From: Streptomyces roseochromogenus subsp. oscitans DS 12.976
GTDB taxonomy: Bacteria > Actinomycetota > Actinomycetes > Streptomycetales > Streptomycetaceae
Reading direction: 5' to 3'
DNA length: 64,000 bases
Assembly (NCBI RefSeq): GCF_000497445.1
Contig: NZ_CM002285.1
Location: 5,394,247-5,458,246 of the forward strand
The notes below the pieces were generated by a model. The model did no database searches and had not been told where the DNA came from. It was given only the letters and a program-made list of their open reading frames with translations. Numbering within the stretch: position 1 is the first letter of the stretch; each line of letters begins with the position of its first letter. Shown one piece after another: positions 51,377 through 59,763 of this stretch. Made by a program: the position numbers and the translations under genes.

Positions 51377-51775
51377 TCAGGCGTCGAAGACTTCGATCGG
51401 GCACTTGGCCGCGCCGCTGCGGTCGATCCGTGCGTCGCAGGTGACCAGCGGTATGCCGAGAGCTTCGGCGAGGGCGACGTACTGGGCGTCGTAGACGGAC
51501 AGGTTCTGGCGCAGGGCGCGAATCCGGTCGAAGAACGGCAGGGTTTCGTGCCGGGTCAGGGGCAACAGCCGGTAGTCGTCGATGGCCTTGGAAACCTGGT
51601 TGGCGGTCAGCTTGCCACCGCGTTCCATGCCCAGCAGTGCGGACTGGATCTCGTAGTCCAGCAGAGTGGGACTGAAAACGGTGCTCGCCTGAGCGATACG
51701 TCCACGCAGGAGATGAGCCCCGGCGGTCCGGGAGGTCAGGGCGGGCACGAGAGCCGAGCAGTCGAGGACGATCAA
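51377..51775 (-). CDS. vapC: VapC-type PIN domain toxin
   Basis: A 132-aa PIN-domain ribonuclease. The acidic residues include Asp 5 in IVLDCSALV, Glu in LLDYEIQSALL, Asp in SVYDAQYVALAEALG and Asp in LVTCDARID. Start overlaps the antitoxin stop by four bases. Expected to cleave RNA when free of its antitoxin. Confidence 0.92.
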   Translation of the reverse strand: MIVLDCSALVPALTSRTAGAHLLRGRIAQASTVFSPTLLDYEIQSALLGMERGGKLTANQVSKAIDDYRLLPLTRHETLPFFDRIRALRQNLSVYDAQYVALAEALGIPLVTCDARIDRSGAAKCPIEVFDA

Positions 51776-52002
51776 CGCCCGGCCCGCGTCTCGTCGATGG
51801 CCTCGAGCACATCGCGGGTGCTGACGTCCGCGGATGCTTCGCGGTCCAGGCGCTGCATCATCTCGGCCAGAGTCGGTTTAGCGGTCTCACGGGCCAGGAC
51901 GTCCTTCACGTACGCCTGCAGACTCTGTCCGGCCTGGGCCGCTCGAACCTTGAGGGTCTGCAGCTGGTCATCGGGCATGTCCCGGATCGTCAGAACAGTC
52001 AT
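51772..52002 (-). CDS. vapB: VapB/FitA-type ribbon-helix-helix antitoxin
   Basis: A 76-aa antitoxin. The N-terminal ribbon-helix-helix is TVLTIRDMPDDQLQTLKVRA, and the C-terminal half (LAEMMQRLDREA) should wrap the toxin. No ribosome site precedes ATG 52002, and a -10 hexamer lies seven bases before it, so the message is probably leaderless. It should autorepress through the TGCATGCA sites. Confidence 0.9.
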   Translation of the reverse strand: MTVLTIRDMPDDQLQTLKVRAAQAGQSLQAYVKDVLARETAKPTLAEMMQRLDREASADVSTRDVLEAIDETRAGR

Positions 52003-52029
52003 GCATGCATTCTAGCGCCGATGCATGCA
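52002..52029. promoter_or_regulatory. vapBC operator-promoter
   Basis: Two identical self-palindromic TGCATGCA sites lie 20 bp apart, two helical turns, at 52002-52009 and 52022-52029. Between them on the minus strand is TAGAAT (52014 to 52009), a likely -10 element. Confidence 0.65.
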
Positions 52030-52039
52030 CATTGCTGCT

Positions 52040-52220
52040 CACGGAGAGCCCGCCAGGCACATCCGCTGACCAGCACGTAGATGATCGCCGCGAACAGCGT
52101 CTCATCAGGCGTGTTCGGCGTTCCACCGCCCTGCGGTCGCACCCGGTCCTCCGGAATTAACGGCTTGGCGAGCTCCCACAAGCCGTCCGGAACAATCCAA
52201 CTCCACGTTCCCCGCCCCAT
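52040..52220 (-). pseudogene. 5' fragment of an IS5-family transposase
   Basis: Reads from ATG 52220: MGRGTWSWIVPDGLWELAKP through FAAIIYVLVSGCAWRAL, the N-terminus of IS5-type (DUF4096) transposases, then diverges and is cut off next to vapB. No catalytic domain remains. Confidence 0.8.
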
Positions 52221-52271
52221 GGACAGCCCAACGAGCGATCACCACAGTAGGACACCGTCTTAGAAGTCATC

Positions 52272-52530
52272 TCATTTGGCGAGTCGGCAGTAGCAGATGA
52301 GGGTGCACGCGATGCTGGTGAAGGCCAGGAAGTGTTCGGCTTTGCGTTCGTAGCGGCGATGGAGGCGGCGGAATCCGGCGAGCCAGGACAAGGTGCGTTC
52401 GATGGTCCAGCGGTGGTGTCCCAGTCGCTTGGAGGACTCGATGCCTTTGCGGGCGATGCGGTGCCGGATGCCGCGGCTGCGTAACTCTCGGGTGACGGCA
52501 GAATGATGCTCTGCGCTGCCCGTGAAACCC
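52272..52530 (-). pseudogene. 3' fragment of an IS5-family transposase
   Basis: In the minus-strand frame ending at the stop codon 52272-52274 it reads RGIRHRIARKGIESSKRLGH, then RWTIERTLSWLAGFRRLHRR and a final ICYCRLAK, the C-terminal catalytic end of an IS5-type transposase with the conserved Glu. There is no start. It lies upstream of the 5' fragment, so the two are scraps of different copies, end to end. Confidence 0.8.
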
Positions 52531-52630
52531 TGGCCATCGACCTGCCACGACGGTGGACAGGCGCTCTGGACGGTTCACGGCCATACTTCTACCTGAGTGG
52601 AATTTTTCGGCGCCGCGAAAGGGCCACGCC

Positions 52631-53011
52631 ATGAACTGCTTTCTTGACGGGATGCTCGCCATGGAGCGAGGCCCCAAGGGTGTGCTGCTAACCCCTGACG
52701 CGCGGTTCTGTGTCGACGAGCGCCTCGGCTTCATCTATCCGGGAATCACGGCGGCTGTGGCCCATGAAGCGGCCTACTGGAGCCTTGTGCCAGCTGAGGA
52801 AGATTGTTTTCCGGCGATGATGACGACTGCCTTTACCGTACATATGCTGAGTCCAGCGACCGTGCACGATGGGGATATTATCGGGTCGGGCGAAGTCATA
52901 CGTCGCGGACGTTCCAAAGTAGTGGCCCAAGGATTCGCTCACCAGGGCGAAAAGCTCATGGTGCATGCCGTCGTGTCGTTCGTCCCGATGCCAGGGACGG
53001 TACGGAACTGA
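52631..53011 (+). CDS. hotdog-fold (PaaI-like) thioesterase
   Basis: A 126-aa protein with the hotdog pattern: HEAAYWSLVPAEED, TTAFTVHMLSPAT, and GSGEVIRRGRSKVVAQGFAH. ATG 52631 follows GAAAGGG. Family members hydrolyse acyl-CoA or acyl-carrier thioesters. It begins about 100 bp from the IS fragment. Codon use is more A/T-rich than the flanks. Confidence 0.72.
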   Translation: MNCFLDGMLAMERGPKGVLLTPDARFCVDERLGFIYPGITAAVAHEAAYWSLVPAEEDCFPAMMTTAFTVHMLSPATVHDGDIIGSGEVIRRGRSKVVAQGFAHQGEKLMVHAVVSFVPMPGTVRN

Positions 53012-53211
53012 CGATTCGCGCAATCCCGGCAGCCCTGGCAGTTCCCTCTATCGAGTTGCCGAGTCCCTGGCGGATTGGAATGAGCGGGACGCTGTGGAGG
53101 ACCCGCCACTATAAGATCTGCCCGATCCGCGAAGTGGCCGAACTCGCGGGGCCAGGTGGTCGAGGAGAGAAGGGGGGCAGCTGTGCCTCAACACTCACCG
53201 GAGGACCACTA

Positions 53212-53667
53212 ATGACCGATATCGCGATCCGACTGTTCGAGGTAGGAGACGGTGTGCGGCTAATGGATATTGCCCAGCGCTGTCTGTATGAAGTGATTAA
53301 TCGCGATTATCCATCACAGATAATCGAGAAGATGTGCTCGCACTTCACGGCCGAGTGGTTCGTCGAAGTATCTCGCAGCTGGGAGGTCTACGTTGCCGAG
53401 ACCGATTGCCAAGTTGTGGGCACCGTCTCGAGAGATGGCAATAATGTCTACGCATTGTTCGTCGATCCTGATATGGTCGGCCGAGGCATTGGTCGGCGAC
53501 TCATGCTGCACATCGAACGCCTGGCTGCTCGAGATGGCTACGAGTACATAGAGCGCTATGCCAACATCCCCTCACACTCGTTCTACCTCAAGCTCGGATT
53601 CACCGATATCGGCGAGAGCGAGACTAGGTTCGGATTTGCCTACGTCATGCGCAAGCCGCTGTCCTGA
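53212..53667 (+). CDS. GNAT-family N-acetyltransferase
   Basis: A 151-aa acetyltransferase. The acetyl-CoA loop is VDPDMVGRGIGRRLML, and the C-terminal SFYLKLGFTDIGES completes the fold. ATG 53212 follows GGAGG by seven bases. Codons such as ATT, ATA, TAT and AAT are much commoner than in neighbours, suggesting recent acquisition. The 3' end overlaps the convergent P450 gene by 28 bases. Confidence 0.9.
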   Translation: MTDIAIRLFEVGDGVRLMDIAQRCLYEVINRDYPSQIIEKMCSHFTAEWFVEVSRSWEVYVAETDCQVVGTVSRDGNNVYALFVDPDMVGRGIGRRLMLHIERLAARDGYEYIERYANIPSHSFYLKLGFTDIGESETRFGFAYVMRKPLS

Positions 53668-54911
53668 GACTTACCTGCTACCCACTGCACAGGAAGCCGC
53701 TCAAGGCCCCGGACCATTAGGTTCATCCGGTAGACAGGGTCGAGGTCCTCGACCAGATGTTTGGGTTCTCGATGGGCCAATGCGATGAAAGCCGCCCGCG
53801 CCAGCAGCCGCGACACTGCCGCCCCCAGGCAGAAATGAGGCCCCATTCCGAACGCAAGGTGTCCGCCCGCTCGCCGACGATCGGGGTTGATCTGATCCGG
53901 ATCAGCGTACACAGCCGGATCCCGGTTGGCGGCACCGAGCACCGCCACCACAGTGGAGCCCCTCGCAATGTCGGTTCCCTCGATCGTAACGTCGGTCGAC
54001 GCCTTGCGGACGGGGCACTGCACCGACGGCTGCAGCCGCAGAAGCTCTTCCACCACTGACGGTGCGATGCGCGGGTCGGCGGCGAGTCGTTCGAACGACC
54101 TCGACTGACGAATCAGCTCGTGCAGACCGCAGCTCAGTAGATCCACGATGGGCGCGATCCCGGCAGTCAGGAGGAGCACAGCCGACGAAATCACCTCATC
54201 GGGCCCGGCAGCGTCGCTGATCCGGGCATCCGCGTCGCAGTGTCGTCCGTCGTCGACGACGAGGTCCGTGAGCACGTCATCCCGCGGATCGGCACGTCGC
54301 TGCCCGGCCAGTTGATGGAAATATCGCACGAATCGAATCCGCGAACGGACGATGGAGGAGTCGGTCTTCTCAAGCGCGACCTCTGGGTCCAACCCCTGAA
54401 CTACCTGTTTGGCATGGGTATGGAACCACGCATGGTCCTCGGGAGGTACCCCCAGGAGTTCGCCGATCACGTACGTGGCCAGCGGCTCGGCGAAGTCTGC
54501 GACGAAGTCGATGGCGCCAGCGGCAAGACTCTGTTGGTACAGCGCTTCCACTCGGTTCTTAACCAGAGTCTCAAGCGTACTGACGGCATGTGGAGCAAAC
54601 CGTGCACTGATCCTGCTGCGCATACGAGCGTCTTTCGGAGGATCCAGCTGGAGGAAGGAGCGAGTCTGTGCTCCTTTCAACTTCGTCTTGTGTTGCTCTG
54701 GCGTGCCGATTCCGAACTCGGGCGAGCGCAGTACCTGTGCACAGGCGCTGTGGCTTAGCGCAAGGGCTTTTCCGTCAGCGACCCAATGCACCGGACCAAG
54801 ACGCAGCAACTGGCTGTAGTAGCGGTTGGGGTTTGCGCGGAATTCCGCACTGCGGATATCGAAGGGCAGGGAGTCATACGGGTCCACAGTGTCAACAGGA
54901 ATTGTCACCAT
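53640..54911 (-). CDS. cytochrome P450 with atypical I-helix
   Basis: A 423-aa bacterial P450. The heme loop is FGMGPHFCLGA with Cys 361, the E-x-x-R pair is in VEELLR, and NPDRRRAGGHLAFG precedes the heme site. The I-helix, usually AGxxTT with an acid before the Thr, reads LTAGIAPIVDLLS, so both the acid and the Thr are missing. ATG 54911 follows GAGGAA. No ferredoxin is adjacent. It may use peroxide or substrate-assisted proton delivery, or do a non-monooxygenase reaction. Confidence 0.9.
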   Translation of the reverse strand: MVTIPVDTVDPYDSLPFDIRSAEFRANPNRYYSQLLRLGPVHWVADGKALALSHSACAQVLRSPEFGIGTPEQHKTKLKGAQTRSFLQLDPPKDARMRSRISARFAPHAVSTLETLVKNRVEALYQQSLAAGAIDFVADFAEPLATYVIGELLGVPPEDHAWFHTHAKQVVQGLDPEVALEKTDSSIVRSRIRFVRYFHQLAGQRRADPRDDVLTDLVVDDGRHCDADARISDAAGPDEVISSAVLLLTAGIAPIVDLLSCGLHELIRQSRSFERLAADPRIAPSVVEELLRLQPSVQCPVRKASTDVTIEGTDIARGSTVVAVLGAANRDPAVYADPDQINPDRRRAGGHLAFGMGPHFCLGAAVSRLLARAAFIALAHREPKHLVEDLDPVYRMNLMVRGLERLPVQWVAGKSQDSGLRMT

Positions 54912-55817
54912 GAGATTCCTCAAGCGTATTGAGCGACGGGTCGCAGCAGAGCTACATTGAATGATGCTCTTCCGGAGCGCCGCAGGCCCTAACGCTAGGC
55001 GGGCTGATGATTCCTCACCATTATCCTTGTGTCGCACCGTGCACTGCACCGAAACCGACCCCACCCAAGGGCCCGTCGACCTACGCGTATACCTCGCGGC
55101 CAATACTCGGTCCGAAGATCCTGCGCAGTAAGGCTTCACCACAGGGTCGCCCGCCCGTAACGGCTGGGCGACTCATTGTCTGATCTGTTATTATTCCTCC
55201 CCCTCGATATAGCTTTCAGGGATCGACGTGTTGTCCCTTCTCGTACTGCATTGCCTTCTCCACTTCTCGATGGAGGCCGGCAAGAGCCGGCCTGGTCTGT
55301 GAGGCGAGCTCACCTCGCCTCACGCCCGCTCTCAAGCGCGGGACGCGCTGTCAGAAAAGCCTGCCCCGCGACCACCGGCGACCGCTGTGAGCCGAATGGG
55401 GGAACGCCGGACGGCGCGGCCTGGTCGAGCGTGGAACGGTCTGGCACGCATGATCGAGCACACGAAAATGCCCCCGTCAGGACCATCCGGTGGGGGCTCT
55501 CGATGGGAACCGGCATAACGGCCGACTACGCGCGTCCTTACAGCACGCTTCCCCCGAGTGATCTGCCGGATGAGGCACGGCAGTTGATCGGGCCGGTCCC
55601 GCTCTGGGGTTCCCCGGAAGATCGCCGGTTGCGGGTGAGGCGGCTGGGCCGGTGCGGTGAACCCCTTGCGCCTGTCGGTCGTTCGTACGATTTCCCCGCC
55701 CTCTGCACGCGGTACCCATGCCTGGTGTCCAACACAGTGCGTCGGCCCATGCCCGGCGCCGGCAGGGAGTCCCCCTCATGACCTTCTTGGCTCCGGCCCT
55801 GAGGGGATGTGCCGTGT
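54912..55817. other. no supported gene; scattered hairpins
   Basis: About 900 bp with short frames only. A hairpin GCCCCC / GGGGGC spans 55470-55497 and may be a terminator relic. Composition is mixed and I see no promoter of note. Confidence 0.45.
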
Positions 55818-56294
55818 TCAGGCCAGGGTGGTCAGGCTCTGGGCGAGGGAGCGGGCTTCGGGTGCGAGGCAGTCGAGGATGTCCCGCGCGTAGGCGGTGC
55901 CGGATCGGGCGGCGAGGTCCTGGACGGCTGGCCAGTTCTCGGCGATCAGCTGGAGGGCTTGCTGTGCTCGGTGGATGGCGTCCTGCCGGTCGGCGCGGAA
56001 CTGTTCGGCATCCTGGTGGGCCTGGTGCCAGGTGAGGTGTCCTGGCTCGGCGGGCTGGGTGAGGGGCGGTGCGGTGCCGCCGTCGGCGAGGCGGAGGGTG
56101 TCGGTTTCGCTCACGTGCTTTCGGAGTCGTTCTTCTTCCTGCCGTTCGTCGAGTGCCGCCGTGGCGTCGTCGAGGGTGATCAGGTCCTGCAATGGGATGC
56201 GGGAGCGTGCGCCCTTCGTTTCGTCTGCGCTGGCGGCTGCGGAGCACGCGAGACTCGCACTCGTGAGGGGTTGCCCCCAGCACCCTTTCCACAT
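55818..56294 (-). CDS. hypothetical helical protein (start uncertain)
   Basis: The C-terminal 110 residues look coding: LTLDD-type acidic helices, HLTWHQAHQDAEQFRADRQD and an Ala/Leu-rich end. The start is unclear; an ATG at 56294 gives 158 aa, but the first third looks non-coding. It may be a decayed gene beside the right repeat. No family recognised. Confidence 0.4.
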   Translation of the reverse strand: MWKGCWGQPLTSASLACSAAASADETKGARSRIPLQDLITLDDATAALDERQEEERLRKHVSETDTLRLADGGTAPPLTQPAEPGHLTWHQAHQDAEQFRADRQDAIHRAQQALQLIAENWPAVQDLAARSGTAYARDILDCLAPEARSLAQSLTTLA

Positions 56295-56416
56295 GTTCGG
56301 GTGGATCGGGGTGTCCTGACCCGCGGTGGAGCGGGGGGCTGGACAGGCGGTGGACGGCGCCGGACGAGGCCCGGATGATGCTGACCTGCCGGGCGACGTT
56401 CGGCAGATCAACTCCT

Positions 56417-56562
56417 CGTCCGCTCACGCATGCGGCCCCGGACGAGGGCGTCCGAGGCCGACCAAAGCGCCTCCCTGGAGGGGAAACCCCAGGTCAGCGG
56501 CGTAATGCGTCGTGCCCCCGGCAGGATTCGAACCTGCGACACCCGCTTTAGGAGTGGGATCG
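56417..56562 (-). repeat. right direct repeat with tRNA-Arg(CCU)-like 3' half and terminator
   Basis: On the minus strand it reads anticodon loop CTCCTAA, variable region, T arm (GCAGG TTCGAAT CCTGC) and acceptor CCGGGGGC, then the hairpins CTGGGG/CCCCTCCAG and GGCCTCGGACG/CGTCCGGGGCC. The D arm is missing: a GCCCCGG upstream could pair with the acceptor, but the total is only about 66 nt. It is a pseudo-tRNA, best read as an attachment-site remnant. It pairs with the copy at 47816. Confidence 0.7.
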
Positions 56563-56899
56563 AAACCTTGCCGGGGCGTGCGTGGTGCTGCCGCGTGCTG
56601 CTGTCTCGCCTGGTCAGCGTCACGCGGCTGTGTGCTTCATCCGGCTCGTGGTGGCCTGTGCCGGACAGTCCGCTCACGCATCGCGCACGCACGTCGGCAT
56701 CAGTCGGCAATGTCGGAGCGGGCCTCCCCGTCGGGAAGGCGCGCTCCGGCGAGGGCACGGCTGCGGGCTGTCACGCCCGGTATCGCAGGTTCCCCGTCTG
56801 TGCGGTGGCCGTCGTGGATCCGGGCCCATCGGATCGGCTCGGCACAAGGGCAGTGGAGCAAGCCACACCCCCGGAGCCGAGCATGTCGGAAAGAGGCAT
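56563..56899. other. spacer right of the island, nothing assigned
   Basis: No supported gene or clear terminator between the pseudo-tRNA and the histidine kinase stop codon. Confidence 0.4.
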
Positions 56900-58225
56900 T
56901 CATCTGCAGGCCGGTGCGTTGTCTTCGAAGCCGGCCCCGCGGACCGGGACGAGGAGAGTGAACGTGGCCGGAGCCCTTCTGGTGAGGGAGAGTCGGCCGC
57001 CGATGGAGTGGGCCAGTTCGGAAGCGAGGGCGAGGCCGATGCCCGTCCCGTGGCCGTCGCCGGTGTGTCCGCGGTCGAACAGCTGCGCCGGCTCGCCCTC
57101 CGCGGTTCCCTCGTCGCTCACGTCGAAGGCGAGGGCGTCGTTTAGGTCCCGCACCACCAGTCGCACGATTCCGCGTCCGTGCACCCGTGCATTGTCCAGC
57201 AGGACGCCGAGCACTTCCGAAACGGGGCCACTGGGGACCAGGACATCCGCGGGTGCGTCATGTGTGCCGCACTCCAGGCGTCTGCCGTCGGCGGCGAACA
57301 GGCCATGCCAGTGCTCCTGCGTCTCCTGAAGGAGGTGTGCCACCGCGATGTCCCCGGCGGCCGGGCGGGGCCGGTCCGGGGAGCGGGACAGGCGCAGCAC
57401 TTCCTCCACGGTGTGGTGGAGGCGATGGGCGGTTGCCAGTGCCTCGGTCAGCACGGGGCGTAGACGGGTGTCGTCGTCCTGGGCGAGACCCGATTCCAGG
57501 GCGAGTTGCAGGCCGGTGAGTGGGGTGCGCAGCTGGTGGGAGGCGTTGGTGGCGAAGTCGCGTTCGCGGCGTAGAAGTTCGGACAGGGTGTGCAGCATGG
57601 TGTTGTGCGTGCGGGCCACCTGATCGATCTCGGCGATGTTGCTGGGGGCCGCCCTCGCGTTCAGGTCTCCTTCGGCGACGGCCCGGCAGTGGCGGGAGAG
57701 GTCCTCCAGCGGGGCGGCCAGCGCCCGAGCCTGCCGACGGGCGACCAGCACCGCGATGGTCAGGGCGACTACGGTCACGCCGAGTAGCACGGCCCACGCG
57801 GCCAGGACCCGGTCGCGTACGGCGTCAGCGGGGGAGGACGCGCGGACCACGCCGATCACATGCTCGGCGTGGGAGACCGGTACGGCGGCGACCAGGTCGC
57901 CGCCCGACCGCCCCCGGATCACCTCTCCGCCAAAGGCGCGGTGGACCGGCGCGTCCGCCGTCCGGGGGCCGCTGCCCGCACGTTTGGCCTGCTGCGGGTC
58001 GTACAGGCCCAGATGCCCCCCTGCCGGCGCCCTGGGCAGTTCCACCGGATCACCGGTCGCATAGTCCGGGCTCACCCGTACGGCAGCGGCGAGGGCCGCG
58101 CGTTCCAGGGTGTCCCGCTGCCCGGCGTACAGGGAGGACCTGATGGCCAGGGCCAGGGGGACGGCGAGCAGGACCACGGCGACCAACGCGGCGGTGAGGG
58201 CGACTCGCACCACGCGCTGTCTCAT
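56900..58225 (-). CDS. two-component sensor histidine kinase
   Basis: A 441-aa membrane kinase. It has an N-terminal segment (VALTAALVAVVLLAVPLA), a short extracytoplasmic domain, a second segment (VLLGVTVVALTIAVLV), HAMP, the phospho-His in ATNASHQLRTPLTGL, an N-box VLLDNARVHGRG and a G-box GHGTGIGLALA. It is divergent from the lipoprotein-ABC operon, which ends with a response regulator, the likely partner. Confidence 0.92.
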   Translation of the reverse strand: MRQRVVRVALTAALVAVVLLAVPLALAIRSSLYAGQRDTLERAALAAAVRVSPDYATGDPVELPRAPAGGHLGLYDPQQAKRAGSGPRTADAPVHRAFGGEVIRGRSGGDLVAAVPVSHAEHVIGVVRASSPADAVRDRVLAAWAVLLGVTVVALTIAVLVARRQARALAAPLEDLSRHCRAVAEGDLNARAAPSNIAEIDQVARTHNTMLHTLSELLRRERDFATNASHQLRTPLTGLQLALESGLAQDDDTRLRPVLTEALATAHRLHHTVEEVLRLSRSPDRPRPAAGDIAVAHLLQETQEHWHGLFAADGRRLECGTHDAPADVLVPSGPVSEVLGVLLDNARVHGRGIVRLVVRDLNDALAFDVSDEGTAEGEPAQLFDRGHTGDGHGTGIGLALASELAHSIGGRLSLTRRAPATFTLLVPVRGAGFEDNAPACR

Positions 58226-58378
58226 GCCCTCATCATGCGGCGGCCCGGCCGGGCGCGCGGGGCGAGGCGCACGCTTTTGCCGTCGTCTAACCCTCGGCGA
58301 GCAGGGCGTTAACCGGCCTCTTTCTAGCGTGGGTGCCATGACGGTCCGGTCCGGGGGATTCCTTGGAGGGCAGTGGTG

Positions 58379-59035
58379 ATGGCAGCACACGCACGGACGT
58401 CCGCGGCAGTCGGACTGGTGCTCGTCGCGGCGGTGACCGCGGGCTGTTCCGGTTCCGGCTCGCACTCCGGTTCCGGTTCGACGACATCATCACCGCCGGC
58501 TTCCTCTGCGCGCGTCGGAAACGGGCAGAACAACCCGGCACCCGCTCCCACCGAATCCAATCCGCCCGGCGACATCCCCGACAACCAGGTGTACGTCGCC
58601 TACCGGCCGACAGGCGGGTCCTTCACCGGTTTCACGGTGAAGGTGCCTGAGGGCTGGGCCCGTACCGAGCAGGGAGGCAGCACGGTGTTCACCGACAAGT
58701 TGAACACCGTGAGGATCACGGCCGTCTCGGCGTCCACCGCGCCCACGGTCGACTCGGTGACCAAGACGGTTGTCCCCAAGCTGCGCTCCCAGGTGCCGAA
58801 GTTCGCCGCGCCGAAGGTGTCGGAGGTGTCCCGGCACGCCGGCCGTGTCGTCAGGCTGACCTATCAGGGCGACTCGGCGAAGGACCCGGTCACGGGCAAG
58901 GTGGTGCGCGACGGGTTCGAGCGGTATGCCTTCTACAAGTCGGGCCATGAGGTGGATCTGACCCTGTCCGGCCCGGTCAACGCCGACAACGTCGACCCGT
59001 GGCGGATCATCAGCGACTCCTTCGCCTGGCGGTGA
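58379..59035 (+). CDS. lipoprotein, probable ABC-associated
   Basis: A 218-aa lipoprotein with lipobox VTAGC and a Ser/Gly/Pro-rich tether. The body (GFTVKVPEGWARTEQG, then YQGDSAKDPVTGK and FERYAFYKSG) is a beta-rich domain like those in Streptomyces PsbP-type lipoproteins. ATG 58379 is preferred over the GTGs just before it. It heads the ABC operon and may be a sensor or accessory factor of the transporter. Confidence 0.82.
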   Translation: MAAHARTSAAVGLVLVAAVTAGCSGSGSHSGSGSTTSSPPASSARVGNGQNNPAPAPTESNPPGDIPDNQVYVAYRPTGGSFTGFTVKVPEGWARTEQGGSTVFTDKLNTVRITAVSASTAPTVDSVTKTVVPKLRSQVPKFAAPKVSEVSRHAGRVVRLTYQGDSAKDPVTGKVVRDGFERYAFYKSGHEVDLTLSGPVNADNVDPWRIISDSFAWR

Positions 59036-59040
59036 ACACC

Positions 59041-59763
59041 ATGGCGTCCGAGCCGGTGCTGGCTGCCCGTGAGCTGTACCGCTTCTACCGGGCTGGCGAG
59101 GAGGAGACGCTCGCGCTGCGTGGGGTGTCGCTGCGGGTCGGGCGGGGCGAGACGGTGGCGGTCGTGGGACCGTCGGGATCCGGCAAGTCGACCCTGCTGG
59201 CGTGCCTGGCCGGGCTGGACGAGCCCTCGGGCGGCGAGGTCCGAGTGGACGGCGTACGGATCAGCCACCGGCCCGAGACCGAGCGGGCCCGGCTGCGCGC
59301 CCGGCACATCGGCGTGCTGCTGCAGACACGCAATCTCCTGCCCCATTTGAGCGTGCGGGACAACGTCCGCCTGCCGCAGCGCGCCGCCGGCCGTAAGCAC
59401 GTCACCTCGGCCAGGGAGCTGCTGACCCAGGTGGGCCTCGGCGATCGGGCGCATGCGCTGCCCCGGCAGTTGTCCGGTGGCGAGCTGGCCCGGGCGGGGC
59501 TGGCCGTGGCGCTGGCAAACGCGCCCGCTGTCCTGCTGGCCGACGAGCCGACCGGCGAACTCGACGGAGAGACCGAGCGAGTGGTCCTCGCCATGCTGCG
59601 AGAGCGGGCCGCACAGGGGTGCGCGGTGCTGATCGTGACGCACAGCGCGGAAGTCGTCCGGAGCGCGGACCGGGTGATCGCACTGGAGGATGGCAGGGCC
59701 ACCGACGCCTCGGCTCGGACTGCCCGTCCCGCGTCGCATGAGGTGCCCGATGTCACCGGATGA
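59041..59763 (+). CDS. ABC transporter ATPase 1 (MacB/LolD type)
   Basis: A 240-aa ATPase with Walker A GPSGSGKSTLLACLAGLD, Q-loop LLQTRNLLPHLSV, signature LSGGELARAGLAVAL, Walker B AVLLADEPTGELD and VTHSAEVV. The signature has Glu-Leu in place of the usual Gln-Gln. A GTG at 59032 would overlap the lipoprotein stop. Overlaps the second ATPase by 14 bases. Confidence 0.92.
   Translation: MASEPVLAARELYRFYRAGEEETLALRGVSLRVGRGETVAVVGPSGSGKSTLLACLAGLDEPSGGEVRVDGVRISHRPETERARLRARHIGVLLQTRNLLPHLSVRDNVRLPQRAAGRKHVTSARELLTQVGLGDRAHALPRQLSGGELARAGLAVALANAPAVLLADEPTGELDGETERVVLAMLRERAAQGCAVLIVTHSAEVVRSADRVIALEDGRATDASARTARPASHEVPDVTG

Noticed and set aside
52804..53211. N-terminal extension of the GNAT gene
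   Set aside because: It overlaps the hotdog gene in another frame; ATG 53212 has a strong ribosome site and gives the normal length.
55176..55781. 201-aa plus-strand reading frame
   Set aside because: No ribosome site, Arg/Pro/Ser-rich composition and no family features.
56497..56580. Functional tRNA-Arg(CCU)
   Set aside because: The D arm is missing and the folded length would be only about 66 nt, so it is a pseudo-tRNA.
56408..56758. 116-aa minus-strand frame across the pseudo-tRNA
   Set aside because: It is a read-through of tRNA-derived sequence, a common annotation artefact.
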